Source: Smittia aterrima (Eukaryota; Arthropoda; Insecta; Diptera; Chironomidae). Taken from it: DNA of 64,000 nt. Position numbers and translations under genes: made by a program. The notes under the pieces were generated by a model. The model made no database searches, was not told the DNA's origin, and worked only from the letters and a program-made list of their open reading frames with translations. Location: positions 26,846,001 through 26,910,000 of the forward strand of contig CP093831.1 of NCBI GenBank assembly GCA_033063855.1, given 5' to 3'. This document shows, piece by piece, positions 9,799-23,200 of the stretch (the first letter of the stretch is position 1; every line of letters begins with the position of its first letter).

Positions 9799-10170
9799 TT
9801 TTCTCGAATGATCTTCACTGATTCAGGTTCACTCTGCGAATGTCAGAAAGAAAAAAAAAATATTTTGAGGGATGAAACTGATATGATTTTAGATTGCAAT
9901 TTGATAAAAATTGGGATTAAGATAATATCAACAGATTTAGTTTCATGATTCATCTAAAGAATGAAATGCGAATTGAGAGATTAGGGTTCGCCGGTAACAT
10001 ATTTGGAAACTCTCCAAAATAATTTGGAGACTTTAAAATTTTTACAATTTATTGATTACAGTTGAACTAATAATTTGAAAGTAAATTTATTTATTCATCA
10101 TATTCGCTTATCAGTTAAGTTTCTTCTTCTTTTTGTCCACGAGACTAAATGAATATTTCTTTATCTGATG
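9799..10170 (-). promoter_or_regulatory. Spacer with conserved upstream blocks
   Basis: No gene. A diverged proximal block (about 9799-9845), a GATAA word near 9902, and the distal ttagggttcgccggtaacat block (about 9981-10014). TTTATTTATT near 10086 supplies a minus-strand AATAAA downstream of the 10171-11337 gene. Confidence 0.45.
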
Positions 10171-11337
10171 TTACCACGAAGTTATTATTAGAATGCAAGA
10201 TAAAATTAATCCAAAGCTCAGCGTTATCGTCGATGCTCCTAACGTCGTTGTTTCTTCTGTTGTCGTTGGTGCTTCTGTTGATGTCGTAGGTGGAATTGCA
10301 TCAAATCGCAAAAAGCATTCTTCCATCAGTTTATACAACTCTTGACGTTGATTTGGAATGTCAGCCAAACTGGTATTGACGCATTCGTTTCCGTAAGATG
10401 CGTACAAACTCCAGAGGTTCGGAAAGTTATCGAAGAAGTTTCTCTCAACCTTTGCCAGTCCATTTGTGCTAATGTCAAGCATCTGAAGATTCGGTAATGC
10501 AGAAAAGGAATTAGTTCGAAGTTCACTTAAGTTTCCACTTCGGAAAGATAAAAGTCTTAAATTCGGCAAACCAACGAATGCTTCCGGTTCGATATTTGAC
10601 AGATGTGAATTTGCTTCTATAAAGACTCGTTCAAGCCTTGGCAAATCGTTGAATGCTCCTGTATGAATGGTTGTCAACTGATTGTCCCTTAAAGTGATTG
10701 AGTCTAAATTTCTTAGTGAACGAAAAGCGTTTGCAGGAACTTCTTGAATGTTCGATGACTGAATGGAGAATGCTAATAAAGTTTGCGACAGTCCTCGAAT
10801 CATTTCTGCTCTTAGTTCAGAGAGCGGTGCATCCGTAATATGTACACTAAATAGTGTTGACAATCCAGCAAAAGCCTGATCATCGATTTCTGTTAAGTTG
10901 CTCTCATGTTCAATTGAAACCCAATAAACATTTGTGCAAGCTGCGAAGATTCTTCCCGGAATTCGCTGAAGTTTGTTGTGTCTAATAACAATTTGAATCA
11001 GCTGATTACAATTGCGCCATGGCTGATGAAACTCCAACAATTGAAGATCATTCAAATCAACGAATCTTAAATTTTGGAATCGATCGAATATTTGTTGTGG
11101 AAAATAATTGAAAACACAATTTTCTGTTTCAATTGAAACGACATCACTATCAGTTTTTCCCGGAAGGTGAATGCCTCCGATGACGAATTGTTGGTTTGGA
11201 TTAGTGAAATTCGCATTCACGAATCTACAAACGTATCCACCGTGCCACGCTATGTCAAATAAGCAATTCGCAAGCTGCCCTCGAGTCGAACTAAGGGAAC
11301 ACAGTAAGAAAAAGAAAATTGCTTGATAACTTTTCAT
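10171..11337 (-). CDS. Secreted, probably GPI-anchored LRR protein, first gene of the array
   Basis: Intronless, 388 residues. Signal peptide MKSYQAIFFFLLCSLSS, N-cap CLFDIAWHGGYVCRFVN, block QQFVIGGIHLPGKTDSDV, eight to nine LRRs, C-cap NECVNTSLADI ... MEECFLRF, stalk PPTTSTEAPTTTEETTT and tail GASTITLSFGLILSC ending ITSW. The last about 35 codons and the 3' flank are nearly identical in DNA to those of the 680-1858 and 2250-5489 genes, although the LRR body differs more. That pattern suggests gene conversion of the stalk and tail. Upstream, a diverged proximal block lies at about 11370-11415. Confidence 0.87.
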   Translation of the reverse strand: MKSYQAIFFFLLCSLSSTRGQLANCLFDIAWHGGYVCRFVNANFTNPNQQFVIGGIHLPGKTDSDVVSIETENCVFNYFPQQIFDRFQNLRFVDLNDLQLLEFHQPWRNCNQLIQIVIRHNKLQRIPGRIFAACTNVYWVSIEHESNLTEIDDQAFAGLSTLFSVHITDAPLSELRAEMIRGLSQTLLAFSIQSSNIQEVPANAFRSLRNLDSITLRDNQLTTIHTGAFNDLPRLERVFIEANSHLSNIEPEAFVGLPNLRLLSFRSGNLSELRTNSFSALPNLQMLDISTNGLAKVERNFFDNFPNLWSLYASYGNECVNTSLADIPNQRQELYKLMEECFLRFDAIPPTTSTEAPTTTEETTTLGASTITLSFGLILSCILIITSW

Positions 11338-14300
11338 TTTTCTTTATAAATATTCCAAAACTTTTCTTTGAGGTCTTCACTTCTTCAGGTTCACACAACG
11401 AATGTTTCAATTAAATTTTTATCTTCGAGGATATAGATAATTTTACTAATTTTTATCTAATAAATAAATGGATTTTCGCCAACTCTCCAGTCATCGTCAG
11501 TTGGCTACCGACGAACCCTACAAAACTCTCCCGCGTCTTCACTTTCAAATTAAATCAATGCTCGATTGAAATAGTGAATGTCTCATGAACGAATGATGGT
11601 GATTTTAATCAAGATGGTTCCCCCGAAGCATCCTCACTTTGCTGTTAAGGGAAGGAACCGGAAGTCAAAATAGGTCACAAACTTACATAAATATTGACTT
11701 CGCTACACGCCATTAAGCATTTAATTTAATTTTCCTTCGCTTGAAATGACTTTTTTCCTCTTTCTCTTGTACATCGAAGGAAATTGAAGAAAAAGGAAGA
11801 AAGACAAAAAAAAAGTCGCTTTTAATTTGACAGCGATAACAGGTCGCATCACAGGAATCTTGTTTCTGTCTTCCCCTTCCAAGTCTCGTCTTTAAATTCT
11901 ATTAAGTTGGGTCGAAACATAATCACAAGAATTCGTTTACTACCTTGAGTGATATCTAAACACCTCGACCGTTCCCCCCAACTCTTAATTTTAATGCTTT
12001 CTCGGGTCTGAGACATAAGCGACGAGGAAAATCTCATTCACGTTTCCTTTTAGCAACTCGAGAAGGGAAAAAAAGGCGAAGAGCTCCTGGATTGTTTTTC
12101 TTTTCTCGTGATACAGATGTTAAGAGAATTTTGAATGAAAAATTCAAAACGCCATCATAGATCGAAAAGGAAAGTTTTGTCAGTTACGGCAATTTCAAGA
12201 AAATTTGCTTTTCCTGGACAATTCAAAACGAAACTTTGAAACATCTCCTCAAGCTCTTATCCCTGAAAATTCCTCTCGTTACTCTCACTCGTCTTTCGGT
12301 AAAAACTGTGAAAAGAACTCGACAAACAAGAATCGAATGAAAATTTCTTTGAAAAGGGATAAGATTAAGCGAAACAAGCGAAGAGAAGCGAGAGCTCGAT
12401 AAAAAAATATAAAATATAAGCAAACGCACGAAAAAAAATCGTAATAAAGTGTTTGCTTTTTGTTTTTGCCTTCTGGAGCAACAAAAAACATTCGAACTCG
12501 AGGGAGGGAAGTAGAAACAAAGCCTTCAGGGCATCTGATGCACACTCGAAAAAAACAAAAAGTGCTTTCTCCCGACTAAGCGACACGACACAAAAAAAGG
12601 GGAAAACTCGACATAAATTAGATTTTAAAGTAAAGTTTGAAACAGCTTTTTATCGAAGTGTTTCACATTTGACATGATAGGCAGATTCTCGCAATCATTT
12701 ACAATCCGAGGGATCATTTGTGAGTAAAGGAGTTTATCTCCACTCATAGCTAGCGGAGCTCATAAATATTTAAATTGCTGTTGTTGCTTTTACGATGGCA
12801 TTTCTGGTGTTTCGAGAGGTAATGGCATGGGAATGTTTGTAAATATTGCGGTTGAACACAACACAATGCGTTGAATTAAACCCTCTTATCGTCATCGCAA
12901 GAGAGTGAGGGGTTGTCGACGAAGGGGGAACAGAGAGAGTGCATATCCTGGAAGAAGATTTAATTTGTAACAAAACTCCAACAACTTTTCATTGCGTAAG
13001 ATTTAATTATGGAGAAGAGCAAGTTCAGGGATTTTCAAAACAATAAAAAGTTGACTTCAACCCAAGCAAGAAGAGAAATCTCATTAGAGGAGAATTGTGA
13101 ATGGGGTTGAACCGTTCAACCACTCTCTCGATAAAGGCATTTAACCAGAAATTAAATTATTTTCCACAAATCTGGGATGGATCATCAACTTTGTAACTTC
13201 TTCCGTGTCTTTGCCCAAAAGTCTTCGTCGAGAGAAAATTTATGCTTGATAGCGAATATTAAATTTAATTTAGACTCATAAAGAAGAAAGGAGAACGACA
13301 AAAAAATCATTACGAGACTCTTTTGTCACGTCGCGAGATTTAAATTTTCATCACCTTTTCTTAACGTCGTTGGTTTGCTGCTACTAAAGTGAACCAGCAT
13401 AAAACACTGCGGAAGACACATGAAAAGCGCATAAAAATCAAATAAATTCCATAATAAATTTAAAAGGTGATAAAGTGGAGGAAGTAGCGTGAAAAACGTG
13501 AACGCTCAAGGGAAATGTTGCTCAGTTTGAAAAGCTCGAGTTGCTCGGAGAGAAACTCAACTCAGCAACTGAGCTTTCACCAAACTCTCTCGAGTGTTTC
13601 ATTTTCCAACGAGAAATCTTCAATCATCTGATTTTTCCAACCCCGCTCTGATGCAATTGACTCACAGGACGTGATTCATTCGTGGGAAGGACACTGGAAG
13701 TCTCGTTTCATATTCAAAGTCTCGTTTTGAGTTGGGGTTGGCTTTCAATTCATTTTTTCGCACCGACATCATGGAAGGTTCTTCATTTCGTGTTCTCTTC
13801 CGCGAAACTTTAGTTTAAGTGACTTTTGTCACGCTTTCAATTCCTTTCTCGATATTTCTCGGACCAAGAAATGTGCATTAGTTCTGTGTAAAGTGAGTGC
13901 TAAAGTTGATTTGTTTAAAGTCGAAGACAAAAGTCAAAAAAAGAGGAAAATCGCATAACCCGAATTAAAGCAATGAAATCGACTTTCCACTGAGAAGGAT
14001 TTTCGTGTATTTTCTGGATTAAAGTCACAATTCTGAGGGGGGACGATTGTGGAGCTTACGATTGTTGTTGTTCGATGAAAATATCGAATTTTTCCGCTCG
14101 TCTTCTCGAAGAAGTTCTTTTTGCCGAAAAAGGAGAAGGAGAAAAGAATTTCTTTCCGAGTTTCGTGCATTAATTTTCATTAGTGATTCACTCTTAAAGG
14201 GAAGAAACTTCTGAAATTTCAACCCGAGCAGTTGAAAACTCGCCCGCGGGGTTGATGAAATGCGACACCAAACTTCGTGTGTAATAATTAATGTGCTCAC

Positions 14301-17218
14301 CGCAAATTATTGGCTTTAAACAAATTGTGTTAACCGCATCGTCCTATAAATGATCTTTCGCTGTAGTTGCCTCGTGAAATAAAATAATGAAATTAAAGTG
14401 TTTAGTGAATGGACAATAATTCCAGGAAAAAGTTAATTTTTAAAGTAATGGAGGCTCTGCTTGGAATATTGATGAGCTTTTAATTGCTCTCCGCATTCTT
14501 TCAAGAAAGTGAGTAAACGATCCCGAACAGAACGAAGAAGAAAAACTAATAAAACTCCGACATCCTGTTGAGAAGTCATTAAGTGTTTACGACAAGTTGA
14601 AGCCTTAAGACTTCCAATGCAAATATCGATTGATTCGAATCGGAATAACAAACAATTGCTTAAAGTTAATTGTGAACAGGCTTCTCAAGCTTCTCTCTAA
14701 GAAGCAATTACAATTTAGATGAAGAAGAAGATTTTCCATCGCAACAAGTTATGTTCGTTTAAATCCCCAAAATGTTTTATGTTTCCGAGATGAATGGAGT
14801 CTGCTTCGTTTTTTGGAAAGGGGAATGAACGATATAAATCTCCTCGGGTTGTTATTAACGATCAATCTTCATGTCCCAGGCATTGCATTTCTCACTCAAA
14901 CATTTCATCGTCAACACAAAATTACTTCAAACCTTTCGAAAAACATATTTTCGCAACCACACAAAAGCTAATGCACTCTGACGTGGTTTTCTCTTGTCGG
15001 GGAAATGAGCAATTTTTGCGACAGCGTTGGAATTAATGTCTTTCTTGTCATCACTCGCTCGAGAACGGAATTCGATTTCTGCATAAAATTCTTCTCTTAC
15101 TTTGACGACTTGCGAGGACTCGAGGAGTCTGAAAATTGATTTTTCTCAATCACAAAGAAATTGAAAGCAGAAGCAAGGAAACATAACAAGCTTCCATATC
15201 TCGAAGGAAACTTTCATGCTCCAAAGTTCGCATCTAATTCAATTTCACTGCCTCGAATGATTGAGAGCGTCTGAAGTAAATTGAATGGAAAATTTCTCGC
15301 TTCATCTTAAAGTTTGATGGGAAAGCTTCAGAGGAAGGAGATTTATGACTGCGCAATTCCGTTAAAGTTGAGGATAAAGTCTGACAGTTGATGAATTGAA
15401 GAGTTCAAAGATTTTGATTAAACGTTTCTCTTTGTTTTGTCGTCGAGCAGAGAAATTGCAATTAAATCAAAATTTTCCCACTCGATCAACTTCAATAAAG
15501 TCATCGAATGAGAAGTTTCAAAAGCTTTCAATTCACGATAACAATTGTTTGTCGTAGACAGAAGGTTTCGGATTGTCTGCTGGTTTCGAGAGGAGAAAGA
15601 GCTTTCAGTCCAATCCTTTCTCATATTTTATTGTTGTTAAGTGTTTTGTGAAAAGAACTGCTCCGTCTACGGCAATAAAAGCTGAATAATTTCCCTCAAT
15701 TGTTCTCTCGTTTATTCGGTTGAGCTCACACCACGAATTGCCTCTGCAACTTAAAGCATTTGTCAATTAGAAGTCTCCTGAAGATTATAAAGGATTTAAA
15801 ATTTAAAGCTTTCCCTTAATTAATTGACTCTCGGAGTTAGTCTTATCTCTAATGAAGCGAAACGAGGATTTTCCACTGCTCCAATTCCTCTCTTGTGGGC
15901 TTAATTCGTCCGCCTCCTTCTTTTATTGAAATCCGATAGAGAATTTAGTTCATCTGGCATTGGCAATGGATGGAAGGTTGGCACAGGAATAATCATCCAA
16001 TAAAAAATATTTTAAACCTTTTCCTCATCTTCTTCGTTTTCCTTTTTAAAAAAGGAATGTTGCCTGAGAGCCATAAAAGCTCGAAATCATTGAGGACAAT
16101 TGCTTTCGATAATTTATAAGTGAGACACGTTATTATCTTCCAATTAAGAAATCAATAAATCTCAACTCAATTGCCTTTCAAATCTTTTTTCTTTTTGCTT
16201 TTGTTTACTCAGTGAAAATGTTTCCGTGTAATCGATACATCTCACGCCCATCAATTGAGCCACTCTCTTCGTTCATTTGATATCCACGAATAGTTGACAG
16301 AGCAACTGGTGTTCCACTTTTAATGACTGACTCCCAAACTCAATTTTGTTAAACACAAAAAAGGTTTTTCGCAAGAGAAGCTTCGATATCGATTTTCTCC
16401 CTGAAAATGCTGTTTTCGTCCTTTGTGTGTGTGAGTGAGTTTGAAAGCGCATCCGGCAATATGATTTTCAATGCCTGATGGTGATGCTCAGACACGTATC
16501 ATTCAATTGATCTCGAATAGCAACGAACAAGTTTTTCTTTCGAATGGAAAATGAGGAAGCTCAGAATAGTTTGACAAAGCTTCTTCAGCTTCTTCTTCGT
16601 CTTCTCGCGACGATTTAAACCGTAATCCTCTCGTAATATTTCCACCATCAAGAAGCACTCAAGTTTACTGCTGTGAACCGAAATGATAACATTTTATCAT
16701 CGAGCGAAAGCTTAAAACATTCCCAGACAACGTCATAAAAATTCCTTCATGAAAAAGAATCCGAGTCGACTTTTCTGCAGCAGCACTCGAGGAAGTTTTA
16801 TTGTCGCGCTACATGCATGAGAAGTCCTCAAGCTATGTCATGTCCTAATTTTGCTTTTATTTTCCTTTTTAATTCCGGTGAACCCTCGCGGCAAATGTAA
16901 AAGCACTTCCCATGAGTTGAGAGTTTCATTTCGTGTTTGAACTTTATAAAATAAAATTAGATCAATTTACATTTTGTTGTTGTCACAATTCACATTCTGC
17001 CACGAGAACTCAATCGAGAAAATGGGTCACGAACTCTCGTGACTTTTCATGTTACGTCAGCACAATTTAAAGCTTTTTTTCTGGTTGAAGAAACTTTTGA
17101 GGCGAGGGAAGAGTTTTAAAAGTCAGAACACATGTCGGAGAATTCGAGAAATTCTCACAATCTTGATCTCACGTTCATGACAAAAAAAAACTAATTTCTT
17201 TTTATTTTTCATTTGCAG
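11338..17218. other. Non-coding stretch between the LRR array and the navigator gene
   Basis: About 5.9 kb without a supportable gene. Short open frames on both strands near 12.2-12.7 and 14-14.3 kb overlap one another, are low-complexity and resemble no family. Near 11500-11530 a copy of the LRR-array distal block (ctaccgacgaaccctac) occurs in the opposite orientation. The stretch ends in a pyrimidine tract and acceptor (tttgcag at 17212-17218), so at least its right part is intron or 5' region of the navigator gene. No calponin-homology exon, which long navigator isoforms carry in some animals, was seen here. Confidence 0.5.
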
Positions 17219-20200
17219 ATGTCAAACTAGTCGCGAGAGAAACTTAGATAGTGCAGATATGGAATCAAATAGTAGCAAAAACTCTCACGGGCGTGATTAT
17301 TGGGGGAATCAACAGGTGAGTCGAATGTAAATATTTACTCAAAATCGTTGACTAACAAATCTCATTTTGTTGTTGAAGGCTCCGAGTCCGACGTCGAGTC
17401 GTAAAGATAAAACATCATCGCCAAGTCATTCAAGAAGAAGCACACCGTCGGCGAAGAGCACGAGTCGAACGAAAGGAGTTCCACAGAACTTTGGATACAT
17501 CAAGCGAACGAATGGAAGCTCGACGGCGACAGAAATGCAAACAAATGCAATGCTCGCAGGAGGTCGCACGGCTCACGTCTCAGCGGTGCCGAGATCAAGC
17601 AAATTGAAGGTCTCAGGCGGAACGCAAACAACAACAGCAGACTTCCAACAGAGTAAATTGATTTAATTTGTCGACGCGAAATGATTGATTAGACAAATTA
17701 TTTTTCTCTTTTTTTAGAAATGCAACAAAATGCTAATTATCGAAGTTTCTCGTTGACTGGACCTGGAGCAGCTCAGCTGAGTCAATCAGTGAAGGAGAGA
17801 TTTGGATCGGGAACTCACAGTCTGCCAAAGGGAGCTCTCGACATGCACGTCTTCCAACACCGAATGGCCAACAGAAGTTCTTCCAAAATGAACGACGGGA
17901 GCTTGTCAGACACACAAACTTACATTGACGTGAAGCCTGAGTTCAATAATTACGCAATGTGGCTAAAGCACAGCAGCACAACCGCGAGTCGTCTCTCAGA
18001 AGGCGATTCCCTCGAAAGCGTTTCAATTGTCTCATCTCCTGGTCTCTCAAGAAACTCCAAGTTGATTCAATCGAGAGATTCAACTCCAACAGCTCAACAG
18101 CAACAACAAGCTCAAAACGCGAGACTCAATCGAAGCAACAGCATTAGGTGAGACTCACAAATTTAAACTTTTCTAGGAATTGAGTTTCTTCTTTCTGTGA
18201 CTTGACTTTTTCTGCATCAAAAACTGTTTTTGAATTAATTGATTTGAATGAAAACTTTCTTCAGCTATCTTCAAGATCGGACTTATCCAAGGTACAAACT
18301 TAGACTTGATCTCTCTCATTTGCTTCTTTGTGCTTTGTCCTCATGCATGCGCCGTCGCCCACTCATTTCGCTTGCGCCATAAATTTTTTATCATTGAATA
18401 TCATTCTGTCTTAAGTGCGAGACGATGCAATTGCCACTTTGACATTATGACTACAAAATCACGTTCAAACACAGCACGAGTGACATATAAAAATTACGAG
18501 ATATCTCTCTCTCATCGTAAAAGCATGAAAATAAATTTTCGAACGAGCCGAGAGATTTAACGTTTTCAGAAATTCATTTGCTTGCTTAAGTGTTTGTTCT
18601 TAAAAAGCAATTTTCATGATAAAAACTCTCTTGTCGTTTATAGATCAACGAAGTCTGAGAAGATGTATCCGTCGATGCTTAGCCGTGGGCCGGATATTGA
18701 AACGGAGCCTTATTATTGTCTCCCAGTTAGCGCTCAGAGCGCAGTTCCGTGGAGTCAACCAACAAGTCCGACACCAGCGAATCGAGGCTTTACAGGTCTT
18801 CTCTCTCCAACGCACAACGCAAGTCATCGTCTCACGTATCCAAAGAAGAATGATGAAGGTAATTTAGACACGACTTCGATGACTTCGATGCTAATGATCT
18901 CTCTCTCACTTTCTCAAGTTCATGGAAGTCAAATCTCGTTGATGTCAGGAGGATCCTCAATGTATGGCTCAACAACTGAAGAGCAGAGACAAGCGAACGA
19001 AGTTAGACGACTGAAACGTGAGCTGCATGATGCCCGCGATCAAGTGATGAGTCTCTCAAGCCAATTGTCAACTAACGTGAGTAAAAGTTTTTATTTTTTT
19101 TCTTGTTAAGATCTTTGTGTCAGGTTTGGTCCGAAACAACTTTTTTTTTCTAATGTCTCAATCTCCAATTTACTAATTTGCATCGCTTGCCTAACAAAGG
19201 TTTGAGTGAGTGAAAGAAAGAAGCGGACAATACGACAATCGTGTTATTGAGCTGATGATGAATTGCGAATGTCGATTGGCAACATGTCAAATGCCATTTG
19301 TTTTGATGATTGGTGACTTTCACAAAAAAAAGACTTTTTGTAATGTCGCGTCAAATCGGGGAGGGAATAATCAGCTGATGATTGACGAGTTATCCTCGAC
19401 CTAAGTGACACTCAAATGACGTCATTGGATAATTGGGTCCATTCACTCTCCAGAGCATAGCGCACACTTTGAAATTTCATTTGCACTTCCACAATCGCTC
19501 TTCGGGAAACGTTCAACAATTCCACAAAGCGGCATCAGACCATCTTGATATTAATTACAGAGCTAAAAGTTTCCTCTTCTAATCGTAAACGAGTTCCATT
19601 TGTGTAAATGGACATCGCCGACATTGTTTTGCTTTCGCATGTTCGATTTTGATTAACATTTCTTCTCTTCCATTATCCGAAACATCGGAAGAGATAGAAA
19701 GAAAAGAATTTGATGAGAAAGGAGGTCGTTCACATGAGAAGACAGAGCCATTAATCACAGAGACATTCGATTGGCGATTTAAATCAAATTTGTAAATATT
19801 AGTTGAGATTGTGCAAACACGTGAGACACGAGTCCTGGTGAGAGTCTCAAGCGTGATGTGTTTTGACAGTTAATTTTCTCTCTCGGCATCTCGGATTTCA
19901 TTTCGATTCGCTAGAAGCGAAAACATGCGCGAAAGACAAAAGGCGCGAGAGTGTCAAGATGTTGACTCTGTGCGACTTAAGTGCCAAGTTTGATGAAACA
20001 TTTTTTAGCGGTGACATTTGATTTTTTTCAGCGACAAGTTTGTTTTGCCATTTTTCTATGTTTGCTTTTACTTATGCTGCCACGAAAACCGAAAAAATTA
20101 TTAAAATCTGATGCGGACGAGTTAGCGGAGAAGAAGATGAAAAGAGTTATGAGAAAACACACGACTCGCGATGTATAATTAAAACTTGAACTCATTAATC

Positions 20201-23200
20201 AACTCGAGGAGAGTTGGAAGATATTTTGAAGTGACTCTTTAAATAGCTTGAAATTATCTTTCGAGCACAATCCAGGTTTTTTGTTCACTTAAACGTCTTG
20301 TAATGTAAATTTAACATGAGATCGGAAGTTGAATATTTATTCGGGGATTCATAATTCCAACGAGGCCATGTCGTTCATAACAAATTGATTTTAAAACGTT
20401 AATTGAGTGAATTTAATTTCTTCACCGTCTTTTTCAACTGACGAGCTAAATGGAGCAATTAAATGATGTAAATTGATGGTCGCGGCTTGTTAACGGCAGA
20501 CGGAAGAGTCGCACAGTAAACTTCTCTTATCAGACTTCGAATGAAATGAAAAATTACAATTTCGTGAACTCACAGAAACCTCCTCCGATCGAAAACAATA
20601 AGAAACCGTTTCGGAAGAGGGAAGCAAATTGATCAAAGAAGAACTCGAGGCTGTTTGCTTGATTAAAATGCAATTTATCAGTTGCCAGTTACAGTTTGCA
20701 GCTGCAAGACTTTCCCGAAAAAAAAAGAGTAAATTCGCGAGAAACGAAAGGTAAATAAATAAAAGCGGAATAAGATCTCGCGCATAACTGAAAATGATGC
20801 TTTTTATGGAATCAAACTGCGCTCGCACTAGCATTAAAGGTGAAGGAAATATTGCACAATATTATTAATATCTCCAAGAGAAGATTCTTGCACTGTGTGC
20901 ATAAAGAAAAACGCGGCGTTGATGATGAAGAAATGAAGAAGAAGCGGGAAAATAACTGCAAAAGCATTGCACAAGTTCAATGTCATTTGGAACAGCGCGC
21001 TTCTCGAAAAAATATCTTGAAACACTTTGCGAATATCTCTGATCGCTTCTCCACTTAGCTTTGTCTTCATCTTCGCGGGCAAGACAATCGTCACACACGA
21101 CACAGTCGTCCAAGGCAATTGAAAGCAATTATTGTTACGAAAAAAAAACTGGAACAACAATCTTTAGATCTCATGAGATTCTCGCGCTTTTCCGCGTTGA
21201 GAGCAATCGACGTGAACCTTTAGCACTTGGCGATATCGAGAAGACATTAAACTTTATTAATGGTCAAGTGCTGGAAATTTTATTGCTGCAAAATGATGTT
21301 AAATATAACTTCCGGGAACTTAAGATAACGACTCAGCGATTTTCTCTGATTGCTCTTTAAGAGTCCGTCAATTCATTTAAGGAAGCGATACATCACTCAA
21401 TCTTTTTCCCTTTCTAAAATATCGGCAATGCTCTCGGTCTTCTGATTAAGCGAGATCTCGCGTTGCTCACTTCATAAATAAAACTCTCAAACGAAGAACG
21501 TTTTCATTAATGATTCGACTTTAATAGCGTTCTTCCGTCTTCTCAAAGATCATACGAAGTTTGACGTTATGTAGACGAAGATAAATGAAATAATTAATGA
21601 GTATCACAATATGAGGGTTAGCGGTCGAGTAAAAAAAGAAGTTTCCTCCGGATTATGATCTCTCAAACTGGCGACTAATTTGATGAAGTTAACAAGCTTT
21701 TGAGTAAATCAATTTGAATTATTTCAAGACACAAACTTGAAGTCGTGAGACGCTCCACTCCCAAAGGATGAGTTTGCGAAAAATGTTTTCAAAAGAGAAG
21801 ACGCAAATGAGATTCATGAAATGTTGATAACAATTCGTTGAATAGATCGACACCTGAAACCTTCAATTCAGAGTCTTCCATTGAGACAGATTTCACGTCG
21901 TCTGGAGTCTAACAAAAGATTCTTCCAGGATAAAGAAACTTTTCACCGAGAAATTTGAGGAAGTTTTTCTCTTCCTTCGATTATTAAAAAACGGCGAGGA
22001 AAATCACGCTCCGAGGCAGACAAGTCTCGAACAAAAGAAAAACTCTAGATCCATGATGAATTACAAAGTTTCCCTTCATTTCCATCAAAGTTTTACTTTT
22101 TTTTTATTCATTTTTATCGAGTCGAGCGTCGAGCATGATTCTCCGTTTCTGCTATTTCTCAATTTAATTAATTAGGTTCCTTAAGCTTTCTGTCGACTCA
22201 ACGCTCCCCACAAATAATTTTCATTTACAATGGAGAGAGCCACCCTCGAATAAAAATAAAATTTTATGTTAAACTAGTCGCAGCATAAGCAAAGCATAAA
22301 TAACTCAAACTAACCGCAACAAAAAGCAACCTCAGTGGTATCAAATGAATGGCTCCGGAGCAGCAATTGAGCTGGGGACGTCGTGTCATGTTTGGCGGGG
22401 AAAATCTATGATTGTTTAACAACTCTATCGATCTAGGGACTCAAGAAGATTGTGAGATTGGGGGAAGATAGTTTTATTGTGTCACAAACACTCTCGCTCT
22501 CTCTCAAATGCTTTTTTTCCACACACTTCGACATATTTCATTAAATTAAATGGGATTGTTGTTGTCAGAAGTTCTCGACCTTTTGAGTTCGTTTCTTTCA
22601 CAAATAAACTTTAAGTTGATTGATTTTGAGCGCCGCTGAAGTCTTCAATGTATCTCAATAAGAACTGAGAGGGGAAGAAAAGCGAAAGCCAAAAATGAGC
22701 GAAGTGAGTAAAGAAAAAAATATTTATCGAGACTCTCAGTTGGAGAAAAAGAATTAAACGCGACGGTTGTGTCGGTTAGATTTCTGTTCGCTAAGCGATA
22801 AAATTAATTTTTCTTCTGTTGTTCAGTTTTGTTATTCGACAGCGATTCAATTGAAAGATTTTTTTTGTTATTTGCTTCTGCTGCTTCGTGTGACAAAAAT
22901 AGTTTTCTTTATCATCAAATGATTAAATTTAATCGCTCACAACAAACTCAAAGTGTAAACTGATGACATGAGAGTTCTCTCGGACAAAAAAAATGCATTT
23001 TAATCTGATTATCGGATATCGGAGCGGTTCGGTTGAAATGTAAAATTAGTTCAGTGTCATAAAATAAAAAGTGTTTTTCGGAACGAAACATAAAGAGCGC
23101 TAAAGAAGGCAATAATTGATGATTAAAGAAAGAAAAATAATGAAAACGTGATAAACATCAAAGGGAGAAAAGTGAATTAATTTAATGCTGGTTGGTTCTC

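Noticed and set aside
12205..12677. Overlapping short frames on both strands
   Set aside because: Low-complexity Lys/Arg or Phe-rich translations on opposite strands of the same stretch; no start context or family likeness.
20834..21360. Frames of 70-110 codons on both strands in the navigator intron
   Set aside because: Mutually overlapping, unrelated to any family recognised, and no splice logic.
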